A stretch of 5,403 nt of DNA. Origin: an uncultured Eubacteriales bacterium. Lineage in GTDB: Bacteria; Bacillota; Clostridia; Monoglobales; Monoglobaceae. Within the stretch, counting starts at the first letter, position 1. Each line of letters opens with the position of its first letter. The stretch is from contig USLC01000069.1 of assembly GCA_900555375.1 (NCBI GenBank), positions 1 to 5,403 of the forward strand. The letters run 5' to 3'. Positions 1 through 5,403 of the stretch are shown one piece after another. The translations under genes were made by a program, and so were the position numbers. The notes under the pieces were generated by a model. It saw only the letters and a list, made by a program, of their open reading frames with translations, searched no databases and had not been told where the DNA came from.

Positions 1-3000
1 CCGATCCGCTTACAGACAAAGTATTGTCACCGCCGCCGATATACGCGTGATAAACGCCATTTTCATCGGCAGTGCATTCGTTACCGTTCATCGAAAGTGC
101 TATATCCATAGGTGTATATTTAGGAAGGAATTCGCCTGTGGATTCGGTTTCCTTACTGTAATACTTTCCGCCGCCGTCATTTTTGTACGCTCTTACGCCT
201 ACTTTGTAGAATTTGTCCGCCGACAAATTCTTTGCACCTACAGGCTCCGCCGCCGTTTCGTCCTCATTGACGTATTCAGCCTTTCCGCCTACTGTCAGCG
301 CCATATCGATTTCTGTCGTATCGCCATCCAAATCATATCCAAAGCCTGTATCCGTCCATACGCCGTCCTTTTTCTCATAAATCTTCACGGCATAACCGTC
401 GGCGCGGTCTACCTTATCCCATTGTGCACGCATTACTTCATTTCCCGACGCCTGCAAGGTAACGCTTGCCGGTGCGGACGGCTCGTTTATATTGGTATAC
501 GAAACCTTACTATCAAATGCCTGATTGTCAATGGCGATAAATGCCTCCTCTTCTATTCCGTCACCGTTCATATCCGCTTGCTTTTCTGTCATAAGAAAGG
601 CGGTTACATAATATTCTCCGGTGGAAACCAGCGCACCCGATGACGGAACGGGAAGTGTAATGTTTGAAGTATCGCTGATTTCCTGTTCGGAAATCATATA
701 GTCCGCGCCGCCCTCAGCATTGGCAAGATAGGTGCGCAGAACATATTTCGTGTCATTCGCGGCATACTTCACCTTACCGGAAATCTGATTGCCGTTCAGT
801 GTCAGAGCCAATTTCTCAAAGGGCTCAACGGAAAAAGCTTTCTCATCGGTAAAGGTCAACCCGCCTGCGTCAACGGTGTACTTGCCGCCTTCTTTAAGCC
901 GCAGAAGAGCCAGACGATATTTTTTGCCGTCATTTTCCGATTTCTCCATATCCCCGACAGTTGTCGCGCTAACAGCTGCTTCAGGGTTAAACTTATCATA
1001 GTTATCGTCAGTCATCCAGTTGATGTCAAGCTTTTCGCTGCTGTCATTGAAAATCTTCAGGTTGTCTTTGATCTGCTCCTCGGTGAGGTTTCCGTCAAAG
1101 GCAAGTACGATATACGGTGCTTCGTCCTCGCCGTCGCTCGTCGAGGTGATTTCCGTCCGTCTCACGCCAACGCTTGCAAGCGCAAGGTTCTCCTCACGAA
1201 CCGCCGCAAAGTTTGCACCGCCGTCTTCCGCAAGCAGAGTCACAACCGGCGTCACACCTTTATCCGCCCAGTTCCATTCGGGCATATAGCCGCACACCTT
1301 AAACTCGATATTCCAGCCGCCGCCCTTGCGGAAGTTGGTCTCCACAATCTTCGGCACAAGCACCCACGCCCGTGCGCTGGCAAGCCAGCCGCCCACCTCG
1401 GCAACCGCGCCGAGGTACACATCGACATTTTGGAAGGCTTGCTTCATACCTTCCTCGACGCTGACGCCTCTGATTGGGAAGGTCGTCTGACCGCCCACGA
1501 TAAGATTGACGTTTCCGACATTAAATCCTTTGCCTGCCAAGATGGGACTGTTGCTTGGAATCTGTACTCTGCCTGCAACCGTGCCGTTCGCGCCGATGCC
1601 GAGATACACTTGATTTTTGGCAGCGTTCACGCCGCCAAATGCACCCATCTCAATGGCCGTGTTGACCGCTATAACGTCTATCTGTTTACTCGGCAGATTT
1701 AATGCAAGCTCTTTTGAACCGCCAAAATATATACCTGTATATGTATTTCCTTTGTAGCTGCGTTCCTGTCCGTTTAATTTTAAGGAATAGCCGAAGCTGT
1801 CGATAATCTGGGTCGCTTTTCCGGCACCCACAATGTTAACATCGTTTGCCTTTAATGAAATCTCGCTCGGTCCCAGAACAACATTGCCCGTTCCCTCTAT
1901 AAGATGAAGATATGTGCCCGTCAGCGCACCGCGCAGTTTAATCGGAGGTATAGCAATATAATTTCCGTTTACCGTTGCGGCAAGGTCTTTAAAGCCTGCA
2001 CCGCCGCCGTTAAGCTGCCCTATCGGAATAGGCGGAACAAGCACAATTCCGGGTGACGCTTTTACATAAAACCATAACTCATCGGGAATGAGAGCGCCGT
2101 TTTTACTGCGCTCAAGAGCAAGCGAAGCCTCGGTTTCAAACAGGTCAAAGGCATTCAGTTCAAGGCTGAAAGCATACAGCTCCTCACCCTTAAAGGTGTT
2201 GACCTCACCCTCAACCTTTGCAAGCTCTAATGCCATCATCTTGGCGGTGTCAAAGCTGCCCTTTGCTTTTACGCCGTTAACCTTAAATTCATACGTCTTT
2301 TTGCCGCCTGCTGTCTTTTCCGTTAAGCCGTAGCCCAGCTTTTCAAGTGAAAATTCAGCGCCGTCAAATACTGTTTTAAATCCGACTGCGCCATTGAAAA
2401 CGAGGTTGCCGTCCGCATCCGCAGACGCTTTTTCCAGCTTTGCGGTTGCATACGGAATATCAATAAAAATTATCGCGTCATTTTTGTCCGCATCGATATC
2501 AAACTCAAAGCCTTCTTTTGAAAGTGTAATTTTTAAAGAGTCTTCCGCGCCGTTTTGCGGCTGATAGAATTTGAATGACGGAGCGTTCAAATTAACGCCG
2601 TGCTGCTCGATACGTCCGTCCTTGTGAATAATCAGCTTTCCGCCGGCATTTTTGTTCCATGTTGCCGTCACGGACGGTGAAAGCATTGCCGCGCCGTCCG
2701 TAAACACAAAGGAAGAGCCGTTTGTGCTTTCATACTCTCCGCCGATTTGAGCAACGGGTGACGCTTTGTATTTCTTTTTCAGACTTTCAAGCGCGGCTTC
2801 ATCCGAAACATATTCAACGGTAATTGCGCCGTTCGACTCAAACGCCGCAAGGCGCTTTGCGGAAAAGCTTGACGATATTTCGTCAGGCTTTGTGGGAAGC
2901 TCTTCGCTCAGCGTTTTTAAATCACGAAATCCCCACAGATACTGTGCACCGACCGACATTCCTGTATTTCCGTCAATGTCAAAACCGCAGTAGCTTTTGC

Positions 3001-3952
3001 TTTCCACATATGTTCTGATGGGGAAATCGTTTGGCTGCACAGTAACTGTCTGCGGCAGACTTACACGCCGCGGAGATTTTCCGCAGTACACAATATCGTA
3101 CTTTTCGTAGTAATCGGACAGACCGACAAACGGATTTGCCCACGGATAGGCGTCTGTATAAAGCTCATTAACATAAACGCCGTCTATATCTCCCCAAGAG
3201 GTATACCCTTTTGGAACGTGCTTCGTTGACATATCATCGATTTTGCCTGTTACAACCGAGCTTTTCGTTGTTTTTTCGCCGCTTTCGGTTACTGTTGTGC
3301 GATCCATCTTAATCGCCGGACCTCCGGGGCTGTTTGCGATATCATCGTGTCCCATACCGGTGAAACTGTTTATCACATACCACCACTCAAAGTAAAAATC
3401 ATGTCCGAATAAAGCATCGCTGTTCATTTGTATTTCGCCGACGGTTGTCAAAACGCCCCAAGCCGTTTTATCCTTTTTGTCAAGACATACAAGCTCGTGA
3501 TAAACCGTTACTTTTGCCGGTATTCTTGTGCCGTACGGAGTTCCGGGAATATCGTACAGACCTATGTCCATGTTGTAGTCTGCTTTAATTGCGGGATTTT
3601 TTCCGTTCGGAGTTTCGGATACAAACTCCGCCTTTTGCAGTGTGACAGACGGATAGGTTGTCTTCTTATTTCCTCCGCCGGTAAAAACATTAAATTCGCA
3701 GCCGGGGGCTTGAAGATCCTGTGTAAAAGGCTCGGCTATCTCCTTTGCGATTGCCCTCGGAACCGTTGCCGTATAGGTTTGGTATTGCAAATCGTAGAAA
3801 TAAAAGCTTATGTACTCATTTTGCAGAACAAGTGTTTTGCCGCCGTTAAGGGTAAGCGTTTCATATTGGTCATCCGCCGCAAAAATATTGAGCGGAAGCG
3901 CGCAAATAATGAGGCAAAACGATAATATCACCGATACTATTTTTCTGTTCAT
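1..3952 (-). CDS. Very large secreted modular protein with Ig-like and fibronectin type III domains (3' end outside window)
   Basis: A single minus-strand frame stays open for 1317 codons from ATG at 3952-3950 to the left edge, with no stop. The start is secure: AAGGAGG (3961-3967) lies 8 nt upstream and a signal peptide follows at once. Residues 1-25 are a Sec-type signal peptide. Residues 26 to about 900 resemble no family I can name. They are rich in predicted beta structure, with an aromatic stretch FYFEWWYVINSF (186-197) and a Gly/Pro-rich stretch PPIPIGQLNGGGAG (640-653). Residues about 945-1043 look like an SbsA-type bacterial Ig-like domain. A further Ig-like module starts near 1048, an FN3 domain spans about 1158-1278, and another Ig-like module begins near 1284. 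The mature visible part has only about six cysteines. Known proteins of this style are cell-surface or extracellular, often with a C-terminal anchor such as SLH repeats or LPXTG, which is not visible here. Its role (adhesion, glycan binding or structural) cannot be decided. The codon pattern is even, with no frameshift. Confidence 0.9.
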   Translation of the reverse strand, partial: MNRKIVSVILSFCLIICALPLNIFAADDQYETLTLNGGKTLVLQNEYISFYFYDLQYQTYTATVPRAIAKEIAEPFTQDLQAPGCEFNVFTGGGNKKTTYPSVTLQKAEFVSETPNGKNPAIKADYNMDIGLYDIPGTPYGTRIPAKVTVYHELVCLDKKDKTAWGVLTTVGEIQMNSDALFGHDFYFEWWYVINSFTGMGHDDIANSPGGPAIKMDRTTVTESGEKTTKSSVVTGKIDDMSTKHVPKGYTSWGDIDGVYVNELYTDAYPWANPFVGLSDYYEKYDIVYCGKSPRRVSLPQTVTVQPNDFPIRTYVESKSYCGFDIDGNTGMSVGAQYLWGFRDLKTLSEELPTKPDEISSSFSAKRLAAFESNGAITVEYVSDEAALESLKKKYKASPVAQIGGEYESTNGSSFVFTDGAAMLSPSVTATWNKNAGGKLIIHKDGRIEQHGVNLNAPSFKFYQPQNGAEDSLKITLSKEGFEFDIDADKNDAIIFIDIPYATAKLEKASADADGNLVFNGAVGFKTVFDGAEFSLEKLGYGLTEKTAGGKKTYEFKVNGVKAKGSFDTAKMMALELAKVEGEVNTFKGEELYAFSLELNAFDLFETEASLALERSKNGALIPDELWFYVKASPGIVLVPPIPIGQLNGGGAGFKDLAATVNGNYIAIPPIKLRGALTGTYLHLIEGTGNVVLGPSEISLKANDVNIVGAGKATQIIDSFGYSLKLNGQERSYKGNTYTGIYFGGSKELALNLPSKQIDVIAVNTAIEMGAFGGVNAAKNQVYLGIGANGTVAGRVQIPSNSPILAGKGFNVGNVNLIVGGQTTFPIRGVSVEEGMKQAFQNVDVYLGAVAEVGGWLASARAWVLVPKIVETNFRKGGGWNIEFKVCGYMPEWNWADKGVTPVVTLLAEDGGANFAAVREENLALASVGVRRTEITSTSDGEDEAPYIVLAFDGNLTEEQIKDNLKIFNDSSEKLDINWMTDDNYDKFNPEAAVSATTVGDMEKSENDGKKYRLALLRLKEGGKYTVDAGGLTFTDEKAFSVEPFEKLALTLNGNQISGKVKYAANDTKYVLRTYLANAEGGADYMISEQEISDTSNITLPVPSSGALVSTGEYYVTAFLMTEKQADMNGDGIEEEAFIAIDNQAFDSKVSYTNINEPSAPASVTLQASGNEVMRAQWDKVDRADGYAVKIYEKKDGVWTDTGFGYDLDGDTTEIDMALTVGGKAEYVNEDETAAEPVGAKNLSADKFYKVGVRAYKNDGGGKYYSKETESTGEFLPKYTPMDIALSMNGNECTADENGVYHAYIGGGDNTLSVSGS
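119..481 (-). other. Fibronectin type III domain (residues about 1158-1278)
   Basis: The domain opens with PSAPASVTL, has the strand-B tryptophan (Trp1178, in RAQWDKVDRADGYAVKIY) and closes with the typical YKVGVRAY strand (1249-1256) and a Tyr/Ser-rich last strand. These are the hallmark FN3 positions. The loop between the middle strands is longer than usual and acidic (containing VNEDE), making the domain about 120 residues instead of about 90. FN3 modules in secreted bacterial proteins usually act as spacers or carbohydrate-associated linkers. Confidence 0.75.
824..1117 (-). other. SbsA-type bacterial Ig-like domain (residues about 946-1043)
   Basis: The segment starts PYIVLAFDGNLTEEQIKDN and ends with a GGKYTVDAGGLTFTDEKAF stretch. 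This follows the usual layout of bacterial Ig-like domains of the SbsA type: an early strand 'hydrophobic-x-F-x-x-x-L', a middle strand carrying a noted property, and a late 'L-x-x-G-x-x-Y-T-V' strand followed by a short 'G-hydrophobic-T-D' turn. Assignment is by eye; a profile search would settle it. Confidence 0.5.
3878..3952 (-). other. Signal peptide of the large secreted protein
   Basis: Residues 1-25 read MNRKIVSVILSFCLIICALP then LNIFA. There is a short basic N-region (Arg3, Lys4), a hydrophobic core from about residue 5 to 19, and a likely signal peptidase I site after Ala25 (IFA, then ADD). Cys17 is not in a lipobox position, as no L-x-x-C followed by a flexible linker is seen, so type I cleavage and export rather than lipoprotein anchoring is inferred. 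Confidence 0.85.
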
Positions 3953-3971
3953 TTAAATTTCCTCCTTGATT

Positions 3972-3991
3972 TTAGTTTATATTAGTTTATA
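3972..3991. repeat. Two tandem copies of a 10-bp AT-rich unit between tetR and the secreted-protein gene
   Basis: TTAGTTTATA occurs twice without a gap (3972-3981 and 3982-3991), just upstream of the Shine-Dalgarno of the large gene, followed by the palindrome ATAAATTTAT (3991-4000). The 50-bp gap between the tetR stop and the large gene has no GC-rich hairpin, so no terminator is seen. On the minus strand it offers TATAAA-like -10 elements but no convincing -35. Co-transcription with tetR or a weak promoter are both possible. The unit is one helical turn long and could be a binding site or simply AT-rich spacer. Confidence 0.6.
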
Positions 3992-4002
3992 TAAATTTAT
4001 TA

Positions 4003-4704
4003 TTATAACTCCTCTCCAAGCTCAAAACCGAAGTTCATCGCAAGGGCTTTAAACAAATCCTGCATAATCTGATTTGCCGTCTTTCTTATGTCGGTTTTAA
4101 GCACAAAGGCGACAGCCTCCTCCGCCTCTTCTCTCGGCACATTATACACGCAAAAACTCATCATAAGAAATCTTTCAAGCTTTTTCTCTAGCGTAAAATA
4201 CATATCACACTTTTTTACCATATAGTTTCGCATAATCCCCGCCGAGCCTATCTCAAGTTCGTAAAAATCGCTTTCGGTACACTCGCCCATATACGCCCCG
4301 AATATTTTATGCAATTCCTTTGAAGTATGTTCAAAAATATATTCGCACGTTTGTTCGTTTGAGTATGCCTCAACATACACATCTCTCAAATTCTCGTTAA
4401 GCTCTGCCAGAGTCATCTGAATCGATGTTTCGACCGCGTATATGTAAATAGGCTTTAAGCCAGCCCCCACAAGCTTCTTCGCCGTCTCGAACTGTATTTT
4501 AAACATAAACTCGGTCAAATCCATCAAAACGCCGTCCTTGGTACGAAAAATATTCTGAAAAGTGGACGCGGTAACATCCGCCTCCTTTAAGATTTCGGAA
4601 ATGGTTGTGCTGTGATACCCCTTTTCGATAAAAAGCCTGACGCACGCCGAAAGTATACGCTTTTTTGACTCTTCGCTGTTATATCTTCTCGCTATAAAAA
4701 TCAC
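4003..4704 (-). CDS. TetR/AcrR-family transcriptional regulator
   Basis: This encodes a 230-233 residue cytoplasmic DNA-binding repressor. Numbered from the GTG at 4704, the N-terminus carries the TetR helix-turn-helix: helix 1 SKKRILSACVRLFIEKG (13-29), then TTISEILKEADVTASTFQNIF (33-53) and the trailing K-D-G-V-L. The family's usual 'Y-x-x-F' after the recognition helix appears as F49-Q-N-I-F53. The remaining ~175 residues are helical and variable, as expected of a ligand-binding and dimerisation domain, and give no clue to the ligand. The length is slightly above the usual ~200. The start is problematic: the GTG at 4704-4702 is part of the Shine-Dalgarno, whereas ATA at 4695-4693 lies 8 nt after GGAGG and would give a typical M-A-R-R-Y-N-S-E-E start. 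The gene ends in three consecutive TAA codons (4005 down to 3997). It is divergent from the HMA gene, 50 bp upstream of the secreted-protein gene, and probably autoregulated. Confidence 0.92.
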   Translation of the reverse strand: MIFIARRYNSEESKKRILSACVRLFIEKGYHSTTISEILKEADVTASTFQNIFRTKDGVLMDLTEFMFKIQFETAKKLVGAGLKPIYIYAVETSIQMTLAELNENLRDVYVEAYSNEQTCEYIFEHTSKELHKIFGAYMGECTESDFYELEIGSAGIMRNYMVKKCDMYFTLEKKLERFLMMSFCVYNVPREEAEEAVAFVLKTDIRKTANQIMQDLFKALAMNFGFELGEEL

Positions 4705-4709
4705 CTCCC
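4701..4709 (-). promoter_or_regulatory. Strong Shine-Dalgarno of tetR that overlaps the only nearby canonical start codon
   Basis: On the minus strand this reads GGGAGGTGA, an eight-base match (GGAGGTGA) to the 16S rRNA 3' end. The GTG of the longest reading frame lies inside it and so has no Shine-Dalgarno of its own. Five bases (TTTTT) then separate it from ATA at 4695-4693. The site therefore points to initiation at ATA, or to an ATG-to-ATA change in this copy. Confidence 0.8.
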
Positions 4710-4717
4710 GTATTCAA

Positions 4718-4735
4718 AATGGTTTATATACCAAT
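4718..4735. promoter_or_regulatory. Candidate operator at the tetR transcription start
   Basis: AATGGTTTATATACCAAT is an imperfect dyad (7 of 9 pairs symmetric) placed across the predicted start of the tetR transcript, where a bound repressor would block the promoter. TetR-family genes are commonly autoregulated from such sites. Its sequence differs from the two TTAAATCTAA dyads further along. Confidence 0.4.
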
Positions 4736-4761
4736 TATAACATATTTAATTTAAAAAGCAA
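4734..4761 (-). promoter_or_regulatory. Promoter of tetR (sigma-A type with extended -10)
   Basis: On the minus strand there is a -35 TTGCTT (4756-4761), a 16-bp spacer and a perfect -10 TATAAT (4734-4739), preceded by TGT giving an extended -10. Transcription should start near 4727, leaving a leader of about 30 nt before the coding region. Confidence 0.75.
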
Positions 4762-4788
4762 GCTGTTTTTTTAGTTTTTGTAAAATTT

Positions 4789-4802
4789 TATTAAATCTAA
4801 TA
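4789..4802. promoter_or_regulatory. Candidate operator, dyad copy 1 (core TTAAATCTAA)
   Basis: TATTAAATCTAATA is a palindrome with 12 of 14 symmetric bases, located about 28 bp upstream of the tetR -35. Its ten-base core recurs exactly at 4908-4917 in the HMA promoter. The outer pair is A/T here and G/C in the second copy, so symmetry is kept. Confidence 0.45.
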
Positions 4803-4870
4803 CCAAAGTATTACCCGCACTCCTCCGCACAAAAAATTTACCCGATTTTAATAAAAATTCTTTGCGGCTA

Positions 4871-4899
4871 TTGACAACCGTAAAATAAAGTTTTATAAT
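4871..4899 (+). promoter_or_regulatory. Promoter of the HMA-protein gene (perfect sigma-A consensus)
   Basis: TTGACA (4871-4876), a 17-bp spacer and TATAAT (4894-4899) match the housekeeping consensus exactly, at optimal spacing. Transcription should begin near 4906, giving a leader of about 44 nt. Such a strong promoter normally needs a repressor, and a dyad lies directly on the predicted start site. Confidence 0.9.
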
Positions 4900-4902
4900 A
4901 TA

Positions 4903-4918
4903 GTTAGTTAAATCTAAC
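4903..4918. promoter_or_regulatory. Candidate operator, dyad copy 2, at the HMA-gene transcription start
   Basis: GTTAGTTAAATCTAAC has perfect 5-bp arms (GTTAG and CTAAC) around six bases, starting 4 bp after the -10. It also contains the tighter dyad GTTAAATCTAAC (4907-4918), shared in form with the site at 4790-4801. The TTAG-N6-CTAA outline recalls operators of metal-dependent DtxR-type repressors, but the match is only partial. A TetR operator is equally possible. The position on the start site fits repression. Confidence 0.55.
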
Positions 4919-4949
4919 CACATTATAAAGTATTAAGGAGTGACGGCAT

Positions 4950-5297
4950 ATGTCAACAATTATAATTTGTATAATTATCGCCGCGATATGTATATACGCA
5001 ATCTTCAGCTATGTCAAAAAGCTGAAAGACGGATGCTGCGACGGCGGGGGCGGCGATATCCGCATAAAGCCCGATGACAGCGATTTATCACACTATCCGT
5101 ACAAGGCGGACGTACATATAGACGGTATGACTTGCTCGCACTGCAAGCTGCGCGTGGAAAACGCCTTTAACAACAACGGATATTTTGCAAAAGTAAATCT
5201 TAAAAAGAACCTTGCCGAGGTCTATTCAAAACAGCCGTTTGACAACGCAAAGATTAAAGCCATAGTTGAAAGAGCCGGCTATAAATATGTAAACTGA
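4950..5297 (+). CDS. Membrane-anchored heavy-metal-associated (HMA) domain protein
   Basis: This is a 115-residue protein. The start ATG has AAGGAG (4935-4940) 9 nt upstream. Residues 4-22 form one hydrophobic helix, followed by basic residues (KKLK), the pair Cys29-Cys30 and a glycine run (32-35). After a charged linker comes an HMA domain (about 52-114) with the metal-binding motif GMTCSHC (59-65; ligands Cys62 and Cys65), then KVNLKKNLAEV and the closing IVERAGYKYV. HMA domains of this type bind Cu(I) or other soft or transition metals and pass them to P-type ATPases. The basic residues after the helix suggest the HMA domain faces the cytoplasm. The N-terminal part (helix, KK, CC, GGG) resembles small FeoB-associated cysteine-rich membrane proteins, but with fewer cysteines. 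A role as membrane-tethered metal chaperone or sensor is inferred. No ATPase gene is in view, since the gene is followed by a palindrome. The metal is not determined. Confidence 0.9.
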   Translation: MSTIIICIIIAAICIYAIFSYVKKLKDGCCDGGGGDIRIKPDDSDLSHYPYKADVHIDGMTCSHCKLRVENAFNNNGYFAKVNLKKNLAEVYSKQPFDNAKIKAIVERAGYKYVN

Positions 5298-5302
5298 CAT
5301 CA

Positions 5303-5338
5303 GCTTAAGCATGCGGGGTTAACCCCGTATGCTTAAGC
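5303..5338. terminator. 36-bp near-perfect palindrome after the HMA gene, probable bidirectional terminator
   Basis: Arms GCTTAAGCATGCGGGG and CCCCGTATGCTTAAGC flank a TTAA loop. All 16 pairs form in RNA, one of them a G-U wobble. It begins 5 bp after the HMA stop codon. No T-run follows on either strand, so it is not a textbook intrinsic terminator. It may stop or process transcripts from both sides, or stabilise the HMA mRNA 3' end. Each arm holds GCTTAAGC, itself a palindrome, and the centre GGGGTTAACCCC is another. Confidence 0.6.
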
Positions 5339-5403
5339 GCCGATATATAATCTATAAGTTATCGACGCGCATTATATTGCTCATTCGGGCGGCGGTTTCG
5401 TGA
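5339..5403. other. Right-edge segment with no complete gene; possible tail of a convergent gene
   Basis: No plus-strand gene start with a ribosome binding site is seen here. On the minus strand three frames run in from the right edge and end at TAG (5354-5352), TAA (5361-5359) and TGA (5383-5381). The frame ending at 5352 reads HETAARMSNIMRVDNL, which looks protein-like but is too short to assign. A convergent gene ending here would fit the symmetrical hairpin as a shared terminator. Confidence 0.25.

Noticed and set aside
47..3925. Several ATG-initiated plus-strand open frames (for example 47-643, 789-1001, 1430-1702, 3428-3925)
   Set aside because: They lie antisense to the continuous 1317-codon minus-strand frame. 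They are Arg/Cys/Ser-rich or low-complexity in composition, show no recognisable domains, and are shadows of that gene's codon pattern.
4753..4772. AAAAAGC-AA-GCTG plus T-run resembling a small intrinsic terminator
   Set aside because: The stem is only a few base pairs with a bulge, the region overlaps the tetR -35, and no upstream plus-strand gene would need a terminator there.
4781..4790. Perfect palindrome TAAAATTTTA
   Set aside because: It is short, purely A/T and embedded in AT-rich DNA, so chance is a sufficient explanation.
4871..4949. Riboswitch or attenuator in the HMA gene leader
   Set aside because: The predicted leader is only about 44 nt and shows no terminator hairpin or conserved aptamer-like structure; only the operator-like dyad is supported.
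5362..5403. Plus-strand frame ending in TGA exactly at the window edge
   Set aside because: It has no ATG or ribosome binding site, and only a TTG without Shine-Dalgarno; the frame is too short to be a gene.

Overview
The window looks like a piece of a chromosome from an anaerobic Bacillota (Clostridia-type) bacterium. This rests on three things: AT-rich intergenic DNA around moderately GC-rich genes, near-consensus Shine-Dalgarno sequences and sigma-A promoters, and the gene types (a Gram-positive-style secreted modular protein, a TetR regulator and a membrane-anchored heavy-metal-binding protein). There is no rRNA, tRNA, CRISPR array, transposase or phage gene, and no obvious sign of recent transfer. 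The species cannot be named from the sequence.

Layout. From 3952 down to the left edge runs one uninterrupted minus-strand reading frame of at least 1317 codons. It encodes a very large secreted protein with a signal peptide, about 900 residues of unrecognised mostly beta-type sequence, then Ig-like and fibronectin type III modules. Its C-terminus is outside the window. Fifty bases upstream, on the same strand, lies a TetR-family repressor gene (4003-4704). A 245-bp divergent regulatory region (4705-4949) separates it from a small plus-strand gene (4950-5297) for a protein with one N-terminal membrane helix and one HMA metal-binding domain (GMTCSHC). A 36-bp near-perfect palindrome (5303-5338) follows. 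The last 65 bp hold no complete gene, though the tail of a convergent minus-strand gene is possible.

How the parts may work together. The divergent region carries a perfect-consensus promoter for the HMA gene (TTGACA, 17 bp, TATAAT), a good extended -10 promoter for tetR, and three imperfect dyads. Two of the dyads share the core TTAAATCTAA and differ by a compensating change in their outer base pair. The simplest model is a regulator, perhaps the TetR protein itself or a metal-responsive repressor encoded elsewhere, acting on both promoters. No terminator is visible between tetR and the giant secreted-protein gene, so the two may be co-transcribed. A functional link between the surface protein and metal handling is not shown by the sequence.

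Most unusual points. The tetR gene appears to lack a usable canonical start: its only nearby GTG lies inside the Shine-Dalgarno, and an ATA sits at the ideal spacing. The shared dyads and the long U-tract-less palindrome also merit attention, as does the large unassigned N-terminal part of the secreted protein. None of this amounts to clear evidence for a new defence or mobile system.
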